Shown: piece by piece, positions 1 to 7,852 of the stretch | Position numbering within the stretch: position 1 is the first letter of the stretch | Layout: every line of letters starts with the position of its first letter | Assembly (NCBI GenBank): GCA_039188505.1 | Contig: JBCCZC010000013.1 | Location: 1 to 31,498 of the forward strand | DNA length: 31,498 nt | DNA from: JBCCZC01 sp039188505 | Lineage (GTDB): Bacteria; Pseudomonadota; Gammaproteobacteria; Xanthomonadales; SZUA-38 | Direction: 5' to 3' | Notes under the pieces: generated by a model | What the model saw: the letters and a program-made list of their open reading frames with translations, nothing else | Database searches by the model: none | What the model was told of the DNA's origin: nothing | Program-made: the position numbers and the translations under genes

Positions 1-257
1 ACTTCGACCAGGTCATCGGCACCATGGAGGACCTGCGCGCCCACGACGTCGACATGCTCACGGTCGGCCAGTACCTCCAGCCCACGCGCCACCATCACCC
101 GGTGGTCAGCTACTGGACACCGGACGAATTCGAGGCGCTGCGCGAGCGTGGCGAGGCGATGGGTTTCAGCCACGTCGCGAGCGGTCCGCTGGTGCGCTCT
201 TCCTACCACGCCGACGTGATGGCCGACGAGTCAGGGCTGGTCGAGACCGACGCCTGA
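1..257 (+). CDS. lipA: Lipoyl synthase, C-terminal part (5' end outside window)
   Basis: The frame is open from base 3 to the TGA at 255-257, giving about 84 residues. Lipoyl synthase is a radical-SAM enzyme that inserts two sulfurs into protein-bound octanoyl groups to make the lipoyl cofactor. The radical-SAM CxxxCxxC cluster would lie upstream and is not visible. What is seen is the typical C-terminal end: DMLTVGQYLQPT, HHPVVSYWTPDEF and a GFSHVASGPLVRSSYHAD stretch; the last carries the RSSYHA sequence typical of the LipA C-terminus. The C-terminus is complete. No U-rich terminator follows, only a GC-rich hairpin about 20 bases downstream. Confidence 0.93.
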   Translation, partial: FDQVIGTMEDLRAHDVDMLTVGQYLQPTRHHHPVVSYWTPDEFEALRERGEAMGFSHVASGPLVRSSYHADVMADESGLVETDA

Positions 258-272
258 CAATTCCTTGCATGT

Positions 273-302
273 GCAACGCCGGCATGACTGCCGGCACTGC
301 AA
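273..302 (+). other. Imperfect hairpin downstream of lipA
   Basis: Perfect 7-bp arms GCCGGCA (278-284) and TGCCGGC (289-295) enclose a TGAC loop. TGCA steps outside an AC/AC mismatch extend the structure. It lies about 20 bases after the lipA stop and could weaken readthrough or protect the 3' end. It has no T-run, so it is not a canonical terminator. The rest of the 258-525 gap shows no gene. Confidence 0.4.
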
Positions 303-427
303 CCTGTTGCCCGATCAGCGGTCCAATGCTGCGGTGCGCATCGCAGCGTACCGGGACGTTTGGTCTGGATGCGCAGGTTGGGCGTGAAGCCGCACGGGGA
401 CGTGCACGAACCTTCACTTTTCTCCTA

Positions 428-456
428 TTGCGTCCATACAAACCGCGCCGTATGGT
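428..456 (+). promoter_or_regulatory. Candidate sigma-70 promoter for prc
   Basis: TTGCGT (428-433) and TATGGT (451-456) are separated by 17 bases, which is optimal spacing. This would start a transcript about 60 bases before the prc ATG. The -10 matches TATAAT at four of six positions and the -35 matches TTGACA at three. Judged by eye only. Confidence 0.4.
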
Positions 457-525
457 GGATCGACGCCCGTTGACCTGTCGTGGCAACGGAGTCGCAACGC
501 GGGTTCGCGCTCGTGAGGAGAACAC

Positions 526-2697
526 ATGACCAGGAAAGCACTCGTCTTCGTCTTTGCCGTCGCCGTTTCTTCGGCCGCCGGCGCGAAACCTCAGGAATAT
601 CGGCCGGTCGCGCTCGAGCCAACGGACTCGATGTCCGAAGCCAGTCGCTGGGCGACCACATTCCTGACCCGGGCCCATTACAAGAAGACCCGGCTCGATG
701 ACGAACTTTCCTCGCAGATCCTGGACCGCTACGTCGAGTCCCTCGATCCAAACCGCATCTTCTTCCTCGCGAGCGACATCCGCAGCTTCGAGGCCTATCG
801 CGAAAGCCTCGATGACGCGCTGAACAACCAGCAGCTCTCGCCGGCCTTCGAAATCTTCAACGTCTACTCGCACCGGGTCTTCCAGCGCACGGAGTACGCG
901 TCACGGCTCCTCGAGCGAAACTTCAACTTCGAGATCGAGGAGACTGTCGAGCTCGATCGGTCCGAAGAGGCCTGGGCCGAGTCCGAGAAGGAACTCAACG
1001 AGATCTGGCGCAAGCGCGTCAAGAACGACGTCCTGCGCCTGCGCCTGGCGGACAAGGAGGACGACGCGGCCACGGAGCTGCTGAGCGAGCGCTACGACAA
1101 CCTTGCGCGCCGCGTCTCCGAGCTCGATTCGGAGGACGTCTTCCAGTACTTCATGAACGCCTTCGCCGCGGCGATCGAACCGCACACCGGGTACCTGGCG
1201 CCGCGGTCCAGCGAGAACTTCAACATCTCCATGCGGCTCTCGCTCGAGGGCATCGGCGCCGTGCTGCAGCGCGAGAACGAGTACACGGTCATCCGGCGGA
1301 TCGTCGTCGGGGGACCGGCGTCGGACGACGGCCGCCTGAACGTTGGCGACCGGATCATCTCCGTTGGCCAGGAAGGGGAAGAGCCCGTCGACGTGGTCGG
1401 CTGGCGCCTCGATGACGTGGTCGACCTCATCCGCGGCCCGGCCGGATCCCAGGTGCGGCTGAGCGTGATACCGGCCGAACAGGGTGTCGACGGAGAGGTC
1501 GTGGCCATCGATATCGTCCGCGACAAGGTCAAACTCGAGGAGCAGGCGGCCCAGAAGGCGATCTACGACATCGAGACCGAAGCCGGCAAGTCGACCCGCA
1601 TCGGCGTCATCGACCTGCCTGCCTTCTATCTCGACTTCGCCGCGCGCGCGCGGCGCGAAGCCGATTTCCGGAGCTCGACCCGCGATGTACGCCGGCTGAT
1701 CGAGGAGCTGAAAGCGGCCGAGGTCGACGCGGTCGTGGTCGATCTACGCAACAACGGTGGCGGCTCTCTGGCAGAAGCGACGACGCTTACCGGGCTCTTC
1801 ATCGACGAAGGTCCGGTGGTGCAGGTGCAGGATTCGAACGGCCGCATCGATGTCGAAACCGACACCGAGGAAGGCGTCGAGTGGGAAGGCCCGCTGGCGG
1901 TGCTCGTCAACCGCCACAGCGCTTCGGCGTCGGAGATCTTTGCCGCGGCAATCCAGGACTACGGCCGTGGCCTGGTCATCGGTGAGCCTACCTTCGGCAA
2001 GGGCACGGTCCAGAACCTGATCAACCTCGATCGCTATGCCCAGCGCGACAACCCGAACTTCGGTCAGCTCCGCCTGACCATCGCCCAGTTCTTCCGAGTC
2101 AACGGCGGCAGCACGCAGCACCGCGGCGTGATCCCTGACGTCGTCTTCCCGACGCTCGATCCGACGGACGAGTACGGCGAATCGGCCTACGACAATGCGC
2201 TGCCGTGGACCTCGATTCGCCCGGCGCGCTACCAGATCGCCGGTGATCTGTCGGCGGTCGTTCCGCTGATCAGCGAGCGCTCCCAGGCGCGCCTGTCGAA
2301 TGACGCCGACTTCCGCTTCCTGCTCGAGGACATCGAGGAGTTCCGCGAAGCCCGAGACGACACCACCGTGTCGCTGGTGGAGAGCGCTCGCCGCTCCGAG
2401 CTCGACGCCAGAAAGGAAGCCGATGAGGCCCGCAAGGCCGCCCGGGAAGCGTGGCGCGAGCAGGCTCAGAGCTCGGTGATCTCCATCGTCGAGCCACTGC
2501 CGGAGATGGAAGAGGACGTGACCGTCATGGAAGAGGCGGGCGATGTCGATGGCGAAGCCGAAGAAGAGAATCCGGCGAACGATCGCGACGTACTGCTCGA
2601 GGAAACGGTCCGAATCATCAGCGATTTCGTCTGGCTCAGCCAGGGTGAGCGCACTGCGCAGCTGCCGTCGGTCAAGCCGTCAGTGGACATCAATTGA
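526..2697 (+). CDS. prc: Tail-specific carboxy-terminal processing protease Prc (S41 family)
   Basis: A 723-residue periplasmic serine protease that degrades or trims proteins from their C-termini, including cell-wall enzymes and misrouted tagged proteins. Residues 1-20 form a signal peptide ending in AAGA. A helical N-terminal region runs to about 230 and a PDZ domain covers about 235-330 (LEGIGAVLQ, LNVGDRIISV). The S41 catalytic domain follows, with a DLRNNGGG motif near 406-413. The Ser/Lys dyad is visible as Ser467 in HSASASEIF and Lys492 in PTFGKGTVQ, with the 25-residue spacing of E. coli Prc. It is slightly longer than the E. coli protein, with an acidic C-terminal tail near 650-690. 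The ATG follows GAGGAG at 514-519. It is not overlapped by neighbours. Confidence 0.95.
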   Translation: MTRKALVFVFAVAVSSAAGAKPQEYRPVALEPTDSMSEASRWATTFLTRAHYKKTRLDDELSSQILDRYVESLDPNRIFFLASDIRSFEAYRESLDDALNNQQLSPAFEIFNVYSHRVFQRTEYASRLLERNFNFEIEETVELDRSEEAWAESEKELNEIWRKRVKNDVLRLRLADKEDDAATELLSERYDNLARRVSELDSEDVFQYFMNAFAAAIEPHTGYLAPRSSENFNISMRLSLEGIGAVLQRENEYTVIRRIVVGGPASDDGRLNVGDRIISVGQEGEEPVDVVGWRLDDVVDLIRGPAGSQVRLSVIPAEQGVDGEVVAIDIVRDKVKLEEQAAQKAIYDIETEAGKSTRIGVIDLPAFYLDFAARARREADFRSSTRDVRRLIEELKAAEVDAVVVDLRNNGGGSLAEATTLTGLFIDEGPVVQVQDSNGRIDVETDTEEGVEWEGPLAVLVNRHSASASEIFAAAIQDYGRGLVIGEPTFGKGTVQNLINLDRYAQRDNPNFGQLRLTIAQFFRVNGGSTQHRGVIPDVVFPTLDPTDEYGESAYDNALPWTSIRPARYQIAGDLSAVVPLISERSQARLSNDADFRFLLEDIEEFREARDDTTVSLVESARRSELDARKEADEARKAAREAWREQAQSSVISIVEPLPEMEEDVTVMEEAGDVDGEAEEENPANDRDVLLEETVRIISDFVWLSQGERTAQLPSVKPSVDIN

Positions 2698-2756
2698 CCA
2701 GTTGTACCGCTCACGGTCTATATCAATCAATAGCTTAGGGCACATTACTTAATGTA

Positions 2757-2786
2757 TTGGATTATCTCTTTCCGTTAAGCTATTAT
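2757..2786 (+). promoter_or_regulatory. Candidate sigma-70 promoter in AT-rich gap
   Basis: TTGGAT (2757-2762), an 18-base spacer, then TATTAT (2781-2786), which matches TATAAT at five of six positions. It sits in the most AT-rich stretch of the window, downstream of prc and upstream of a strong terminator. Transcription would begin near 2793. Confidence 0.45.
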
Positions 2787-2792
2787 TCGTTA

Positions 2793-2904
2793 AAAGAAGA
2801 ATAAGAACGGATAGAACAACGAACAATACGGAATCGGAGGTCAGCGCCCTGACTGACTGTCCATAAGGACTCGAAACCCCGGCACCAGCCGGGGTTTTTT
2901 TTTT
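2793..2904 (+). ncRNA. Putative small RNA or attenuated leader (about 110 nt)
   Basis: No known RNA family is recognised. The call rests on layout: a good promoter ends at 2786 and a canonical intrinsic terminator ends at 2904, with no coding frame between. The body holds two further small hairpins, GTCAG-CGCC-CTGAC (2840-2853) and GTCC-ATAA-GGAC (2859-2870), directly before the terminator stem. It could be a free small RNA, a transcription attenuator for the hydrolase gene that begins immediately after, or simply the 3' end of the prc transcript. Base composition is markedly more AT-rich than the neighbouring genes, most strongly between 2700 and 2840. Confidence 0.35.
2874..2904 (+). terminator. 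Strong intrinsic terminator
   Basis: A perfect 10-bp stem AAACCCCGGC (2874-2883) / GCCGGGGTTT (2888-2897) with an ACCA loop and an uninterrupted run of ten T (2895-2904). It is the clearest Rho-independent terminator in the window and acts on plus-strand transcripts. Confidence 0.9.
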
Positions 2905-3793
2905 GCCGTCTTGGCTCGAATCGGGGGGCAACGCGATCGCCACAAGGACAAGAAAACATCTGTTGCTGCTGCTCATCATTCCGCTGTCCGGGCTGACCGC
3001 GACGCGGAACTGCGGGCACGGATCGCCAGCGCCGGGCCTGTACTACTGCATCAGCGGTTCCGGTGGCCCGGTCGTCGTTTTCGAATCCGGAATGCGCAAC
3101 AGCTCGTCGTACTGGACGCGTGTCGCGAACCAGCTCGCTCGCACGACGACGGTCGTCGTCTATGACCGCGCAGGATCGGGTCGGAGCCCCGTCGGCAAGC
3201 TGCCGCGGTCTTCGGACACCATTACCGACGAGCTGGCGGCGCTCATGAATTCCCTGTCGCCTGGCTCGCCACTGGTGCTCGTCGGGCACTCTATCGGCGG
3301 CTGGCACGCTCGCGTATTCGCAAACCGGTATCCCGCGAACGTCGCCGGGGTCGTGCTGATCGATAGCCCCCACGAGGATTTCGAAGCGGAGCGCCTCGCA
3401 TTACTCTCGCCTTCGGAAAGAGCGGCGCGGGCTGCTTCGCTCGAACGGTCTCGCGCGGCGCTACCGCAATCCACCCAGGACGAGTATCGGGCGCATGGGC
3501 GCAGTCGTACCTTGCTTTCGAACATCGAGGTCGATGACGACACGCCCTATGTCGTGATCACCTCGGAAGCGCACCGGTGGGGCTCGGACGCCGTCGCCGA
3601 CGAACTCGAGGCCTTGTGGCTCCGGCAGCAACGTGCGCTGGTTGATTCGATCCCGAATGCCAGACTGATCATCGAGCAGCACGTCGGCCACGATATCCCG
3701 CGCGAAGCGCCGGAATCGATCTCGGCCGCCGTCGAAGCGCTGCTGGAAGACCTGGGAAGGGGAATCGAGGAGCAGAGCGCTCAATCGCGCTAG
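2903..3793 (+). CDS. Alpha/beta hydrolase fold protein
   Basis: An open frame of 296 codons encodes an alpha/beta hydrolase. Its features are an oxyanion-region VVFESGM, the VYDRAGSGRS strand-turn, the nucleophile elbow GHSIGG and a late GHDIPREAPE that supplies the catalytic His. The acid is probably Asp in VVLIDSPHEDF or a later residue. The substrate cannot be told. A hydrophobic LLLLLIIPLSGL stretch near residues 20-31 followed by a Cys suggests export, possibly as a lipoprotein, if translation starts near it. The start is unresolved: the longest frame begins with TTG inside the terminator T-run, which is unlikely to be real. A TTG at 2963 after AAGGAC is an alternative, and no ATG is available near the N-terminus. 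Confidence 0.8.
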   Translation: MPSWLESGGNAIATRTRKHLLLLLIIPLSGLTATRNCGHGSPAPGLYYCISGSGGPVVVFESGMRNSSSYWTRVANQLARTTTVVVYDRAGSGRSPVGKLPRSSDTITDELAALMNSLSPGSPLVLVGHSIGGWHARVFANRYPANVAGVVLIDSPHEDFEAERLALLSPSERAARAASLERSRAALPQSTQDEYRAHGRSRTLLSNIEVDDDTPYVVITSEAHRWGSDAVADELEALWLRQQRALVDSIPNARLIIEQHVGHDIPREAPESISAAVEALLEDLGRGIEEQSAQSR

Positions 3794-3919
3794 TTCGAGA
3801 CACGGGCTAATGGCCGGGGCCGCGGAGTGAGCGCAACCGAATGCGCTTCCCCGCGTGCGGCGAGGCAAGACCGACACCCATAAGCGCCCTGCCAGGGGCG
3901 CCAACTGAAGAACCAGGAA

Positions 3920-3953
3920 AGCGGGGTTGCCGCCAGAAAGCGCCAACCCCGCT
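3920..3953 (-). terminator. Hairpin between convergent genes, probable terminator
   Basis: A perfect 10-bp inverted repeat AGCGGGGTTG (3920-3929) / CAACCCCGCT (3944-3953). It lies between the ends of the hydrolase gene (plus) and the DUF4252 gene (minus). Read on the minus strand it is followed by TTTCCTGGTTCTTC, which is moderately U-rich, so it more probably serves the minus-strand gene. The surrounding 3794-3994 gap shows no gene. Confidence 0.5.
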
Positions 3954-3994
3954 GAGAGGCAAATCGGACCATCGCGGTTATCCCGCGCGGGTAA

Positions 3995-4540
3995 CTACCA
4001 GTCGAGATCGAGGTCCCCGTGCATGATGTCGCTGTTGGCGAGCAGCCGTCCGATATCGCGGGCGAGGATCGCGCCGGCGATGTTGACGAACACGGCCTCG
4101 TGGCCGTCGTCGATCGCCACCACGGTCATGCCGTCGAGCTGGGCCTCGTCACCGATGACCATAACGAAGACATAGCCGTCATCGCTGCGGACGGTGGTGA
4201 ACTCCTCCCAGCCGGCGCGGCGAAGATCGCGCAGCAGATCATCAGCGGTGTCGCGCAGCTCATGGTCGCGGCCATCGGTCTCGAAGACCCGAACGCGAAT
4301 CGAGTCGATGTTGGTGAGGATCCGGGCATCGTCGTCACCGGATTCCTCGGCGGCCTGGCGGGCCAGCCCGAGCAGCCAGCCATCGAGCTTTACGTCGACC
4401 ACGGCCTCGGCGTCAGCGAAGTGGGTCAGGCGGGAAATATCGACGTAGCCGGGATGGGAACGATCCGCGGCCGCGGTCAGCGGCAGCAGCAGCAGGGTGG
4501 CGGCGGCGGCCAGGATTCGGAGCGAGCGAGAAACAGTCAT
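3995..4540 (-). CDS. DUF4252-family exported protein
   Basis: A 181-residue protein with a clear Sec signal peptide (hydrophobic LAAAATLLLLPLTAAA, cleavage near residue 25). The mature part starts with HPGYVDISRLTHF and contains EAVVDVKLDGWLLGLA, SIRVRVFET, and a VFVNIAGAI near the end, the pattern of DUF4252 proteins. These are small exported proteins of unknown function, and nothing here gives a specific role. The ATG at 4540 follows GGGGA on the minus strand. The 26-bp palindrome lies just upstream and would tend to isolate it from the gene before it. Confidence 0.8.
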   Translation of the reverse strand: MTVSRSLRILAAAATLLLLPLTAAADRSHPGYVDISRLTHFADAEAVVDVKLDGWLLGLARQAAEESGDDDARILTNIDSIRVRVFETDGRDHELRDTADDLLRDLRRAGWEEFTTVRSDDGYVFVMVIGDEAQLDGMTVVAIDDGHEAVFVNIAGAILARDIGRLLANSDIMHGDLDLDW

Positions 4541-4618
4541 CGTGCGTATCCCCAGTGTTGGTGGTTTCGGTGGGGATACGCAATGGCGGTGTCAAAGGTT
4601 ACACGGCCAGGAGAACGG

Positions 4619-4675
4619 CGAAAAAGGGGTCAGGTACATTTTCGTCCGGCGAAAATGTACCTGACCCCTTTTTCG
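4619..4675. repeat. Perfect 26-bp inverted repeat, REP-like element
   Basis: Arms 4619-4644 and 4650-4675 are exact reverse complements around a 5-base TCCGG loop; the core is GGGGTCAGGTACATTTT. Both outer ends have A/T runs, so the RNA hairpin resembles a bidirectional terminator. From memory, GGGGTCAGGTACA-type palindromes are scattered in proteobacterial genomes and associated with REP-associated tyrosine transposases (RAYTs); no such transposase is in this window. It separates two minus-strand genes, the AhpD-like gene upstream and the DUF4252 gene downstream. Confidence 0.85.
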
Positions 4676-4689
4676 TTTTCGTCATTCGA

Positions 4690-5289
4690 TCAGCCGCCCT
4701 CGACGTGCTTGCCCCCCGTCCAGCCGCCCTGGGTCAGCACCTTGTCGCCGAGCGCCTTCGGCGAGTCCTCGAGGTCCGTCGCCATCGAGTCGTTCCAGCG
4801 GTTGAGGAAGCCGTAGAGGCAGACGGCGCCGAGGATCTCGACGATCTGCTCGTCCGACCAGTGCTCGCGCATTCGGGTCATGAGTTCGGCATCGACGGCA
4901 TTGGGCACCGATCCCGCGGCCAGGGCGTAGTCGAGCGCCACGCGCTCAGCGTCGGAGTACAGCGGGCTGCTGGCGTACTCCCAGACGGCGGCGACCTTGG
5001 CGTCATCGATCCCGTGAATGCCGGCGGCGATCAGCGAATGGGCCTCGCAGTACTGGCAGCCGGCGGCGCGCGAGGCGAAGTGCGCGATGAGCCGCTTGAA
5101 ACCGAGATCCACGCTGCCCTCGGGATCCATTACCGCCTTGGTCAGCACGCCAAAACCCTTCACCATCTTCGGGCGGCGCTGCATCGTCAGCAGGCTGTTG
5201 GGCACGAAGCCGAGAATGTGCTCGAAGATGGCGAAATCCTCGTCGAGCTCGGGCGTCGTTTCCCGCGGTAGCGGTTGCATATGGGCCAT
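4690..5289 (-). CDS. Carboxymuconolactone decarboxylase / AhpD-like protein
   Basis: A 199-residue all-helical AhpD-fold protein. The redox motif is visible as CQYCEAH: Cys78, Cys81 and His84, the CxxC-xxH arrangement of AhpD-like alkylhydroperoxidases. GFVPNSLLTM near 27-36 and the WSDEQIVEILGAVCLYGFLNRWND region near 143-166 are typical of the peroxidase-related subgroup. It probably reduces or relays electrons to peroxides, but the physiological substrate is not shown by context. The ATG at 5289 has GGAGAA upstream; an in-frame Met four codons later is the alternative start. It stands alone, with a palindrome after it and a 277-base gap before it. Confidence 0.85.
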   Translation of the reverse strand: MAHMQPLPRETTPELDEDFAIFEHILGFVPNSLLTMQRRPKMVKGFGVLTKAVMDPEGSVDLGFKRLIAHFASRAAGCQYCEAHSLIAAGIHGIDDAKVAAVWEYASSPLYSDAERVALDYALAAGSVPNAVDAELMTRMREHWSDEQIVEILGAVCLYGFLNRWNDSMATDLEDSPKALGDKVLTQGGWTGGKHVEGG

Positions 5290-5566
5290 CGGTGTTCTCC
5301 GTTGATCAGGTATGGAACTGGCGGGGCAAAGCCGAACATGGCGTCAGCTTCCAGATCTCTCGGCATTCCTGACCGGTGCAGGTCGGCCGAAATCCCGAGC
5401 CGTGGCCGGCGCTGGCGATCGATCAGGCCCTTGCCCGTGACGACCCAGGGTATCGCCGAAGGCAGCGCGTAACCGGAGGCCCCAGCCTGGTAGCCGGCAA
5501 TATACCCCAAGACGGCTCGCGTCTCTGGCCGACGAACCCGAAGGGAACCGCGAAAACGACGCCTGG
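5290..5566. other. Intergenic gap where ntrX would be expected
   Basis: 277 bases between the end of ntrY and the start of the AhpD-like gene, both on the minus strand. Reading it by eye I see no receiver-domain motif, no AAA+ motif, no tRNA and no strong terminator. It holds the ribosome-binding site of the AhpD-like gene next to 5290 and presumably its promoter; a TATATT-like stretch lies near 5500. Confidence 0.5.
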
Positions 5567-7768
5567 CTAGGCGACCGAGGCTGGCGGGCGTTGGGAGCCG
5601 AGCTCGGCGGCGTCAACGGGCAGCCGCAGCTCGAAGATGGCGCCGCCGCCACTGGCGTTGCGCGCCCCGATCTCGCCACCATGTTCCTCGGCGATCTTCT
5701 TGACGATCGCAAGGCCGATGCCCGTACCGCGATCCTTGGTGGTGGCGTAGGGCTCGAACAGCTTGTCGAGGACCTGATCGGGGATACCGGGGCCATTGTC
5801 GCGCAGGCTCAGAATCAGCCACGGGCTTGCGCCGCGCCACTCGAGCCGCGTGTCGACATGGAGCTCGAGCGTACCGTCCACAACCGCCTCGCGGGAATTC
5901 TTGATGAGGTTGTGGAGCAGCTGCCGGATGCGATCCCGATCGACCAGCACGCGCGGCTCCCCCGCCATCCAGTCGCTGTGACAGGAGAAACCGCCACCGC
6001 CACGGTAGAGGTCCAAGACCTCGTCGACGGTCGTCGCCAGGCTGACGGGCTCGAGCTTCAGCGTCGGCGCCCGGGCGTACTCGCTGAATGCGTTGACCAT
6101 GGTCTTAAGCGCCTCGACCTGGCTCACGATCGTGCGCGTGCCGCGATCGAGCACCGCATGGTCATCATCAGGCTCGGCCGGCAGGTAGCGGCGGCGGATG
6201 CGTTCGGCGGCGAGCTGGATCGGGGTGAGGGGGTTCTTGACCTCGTGCGCCAGGCGCCGCGCGACTTCGCCCCAGGCCGCTGCGCGCTGGGCTTCGACGA
6301 GGTCGGTGACATCGTCGATGACCAGAACCTGGCCCACGTTGCCCTCGGTGGTCAGCGGTGCACCGCGGCAGACGAGCGTCCGGCTCTGGCCGGGCACATC
6401 GACCGTGAGCTCCTCGCGCCAGGGCGTGACCTCGCCCCCGTGGTCCTCGATGTGATGGAGCAGGGGGCCAAGCGCCGGGTGTTCGGTGATCAAGGCGTCG
6501 ATGGGTTCGCCGATCCAGTCCTCGAGCCGGACGCCGAGCACGGCGTCGGCCGCGGCATTCGCCGTGAGAATGCGCCGCTCCGCGTCGAGGCTCAGCACGG
6601 CGGATGACAGGCGTCCGAGCACGGCCTCGAGGTAATCGCGCCGCTGCTCCGCCTCGCGGCGATTCAGCTGGGCGTCCCGGGAGGCGGCCTCGATGTCACC
6701 GGTCATGGTGTTGAACGACTCGACCAGGAAGCCGAGTTCGTCCTGACCGCCGCCGTCGATCCGCCGACCGTAATCACCCGCCGCAACGGCGCGCGTCGCC
6801 TCGGCGAGGCGGCCGATAGGCATCACCAGGCGGCGGGCGGTGTTGAAGGCCAGCAGGACGGCCAGCAGCACCGAGAGCAGCAGCACGAGCGACAGCACGA
6901 AGACCACACTGCGCTTCAGGTCCGCCCGGAGAAACGCCAGCATGCGATAACGATCGAGCTGGCGTTCGACGTTCGCCGCCTGGTCGTCGAAGCCCGGCGT
7001 CACGGGAAAGATCGCCTGGACGATACGCACATCACCGCTCAGGGAGCGCTCGGGAATCTCGGCCAGCGCGCGGATCTGCAGGCCGCCGTCGTCGAGCGGC
7101 TCGGCATCCACGTAGGAGCCGCGCTGCCGGGCCTGGATGAGATCGAGGTTCTGCGGCGCGTCCGGGAAGATCTGGCCGAGTTCCTCGTTGACCGTCCGCA
7201 CGACCCGGCCGTTCTCCTCGAACACGGTGATCTCGCGGGCACCGAACTGATCGAGCAGGCGGGTCATGCTGCCGATGAGCTGACCGTCCGGCAGGTCCGA
7301 CAGCTCGGATGCGACCCGCTGCACCTGCCGCCGCGCCGAGCGTTCCTGAACCGCGAGGAAGGACTGACCGATATCCAGGGCATCGTCGAGGGCCGTCTCG
7401 ACGTCGACGTCGAACCAGCGGTCGATGCTGCCCGAGAGGAAGTCGACGGAAAACCAGTAGACGATGCTGGCCGGCGGTACCGCGAGCGCGACAAACAGGA
7501 CCACCAGGCGGAACGTCAACCGGGATCCAGCCGCGCCCGAGCGCAGCTGCACCACCAGCCGGTAGACCCGATGGGCGATGGCGACGACCAGCACCAGAAT
7601 CGCCAGGCCGGTCAGCGCGAAGATCGGGACGTAGAGATCGCCGAGCTCGCTCAGCCCCGTGGTCGCGTTGCCGGCGAGGTAGAGCGCCGCGAAGAGCAGG
7701 ACCAGCACCGACACGGCCGGCAGGATCTTCTGCAGGAAGCGGCGGAAATGGCGGGTCAGCTGCACCAA
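5567..7768 (-). CDS. ntrY: NtrY-like sensor histidine kinase
   Basis: A 733-residue membrane histidine kinase of the NtrY type, expected to phosphorylate an NtrX-like regulator. Three membrane segments lie near 15-33, 46-70 and 85-108, then a periplasmic sensing region (about 109-285) and a fourth segment (286-308). HAMP covers about 309-363 (RLVMPIGRLAEATRAVAAGD), PAS about 375-490, and the HisKA H-box RLAHEVKNPLTPIQ has His508. The ATPase domain has N620/N624 in NLIKNSREA, DNGPG at 657-661 and GTGIGLAIV at 681-689, so it looks active. It is the last gene of the def operon. The listed start is TTG; the next codon, GTG, is an equal alternative. No response regulator follows. Confidence 0.88.
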   Translation of the reverse strand: MVQLTRHFRRFLQKILPAVSVLVLLFAALYLAGNATTGLSELGDLYVPIFALTGLAILVLVVAIAHRVYRLVVQLRSGAAGSRLTFRLVVLFVALAVPPASIVYWFSVDFLSGSIDRWFDVDVETALDDALDIGQSFLAVQERSARRQVQRVASELSDLPDGQLIGSMTRLLDQFGAREITVFEENGRVVRTVNEELGQIFPDAPQNLDLIQARQRGSYVDAEPLDDGGLQIRALAEIPERSLSGDVRIVQAIFPVTPGFDDQAANVERQLDRYRMLAFLRADLKRSVVFVLSLVLLLSVLLAVLLAFNTARRLVMPIGRLAEATRAVAAGDYGRRIDGGGQDELGFLVESFNTMTGDIEAASRDAQLNRREAEQRRDYLEAVLGRLSSAVLSLDAERRILTANAAADAVLGVRLEDWIGEPIDALITEHPALGPLLHHIEDHGGEVTPWREELTVDVPGQSRTLVCRGAPLTTEGNVGQVLVIDDVTDLVEAQRAAAWGEVARRLAHEVKNPLTPIQLAAERIRRRYLPAEPDDDHAVLDRGTRTIVSQVEALKTMVNAFSEYARAPTLKLEPVSLATTVDEVLDLYRGGGGFSCHSDWMAGEPRVLVDRDRIRQLLHNLIKNSREAVVDGTLELHVDTRLEWRGASPWLILSLRDNGPGIPDQVLDKLFEPYATTKDRGTGIGLAIVKKIAEEHGGEIGARNASGGGAIFELRLPVDAAELGSQRPPASVA

Positions 7769-7852
7769 GTTTCGTTCGTCCAGTCAGCGCGGGCGGTTAC
7801 GGGCATTGCGGCCGCCCCGATCATGAGCCAACCCCTTGGCCGCGCACAAGTT

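Noticed and set aside
2840..2904. tRNA or tmRNA fragment before the terminator
   Set aside because: The small hairpins do not form acceptor, anticodon and T arms, and there is no CCA-proximal pairing or GGTTCGAATCC-like loop.
4619..4675. Insertion sequence end or attachment site
   Set aside because: There is no transposase or integrase, no target duplication seen and no second copy in the window; a dispersed REP-like element fits better.
5591..6607. Plus-strand open frame (338 codons) opposite ntrY
   Set aside because: It lies wholly opposite the conserved kinase and ATPase domains and has no recognisable features.
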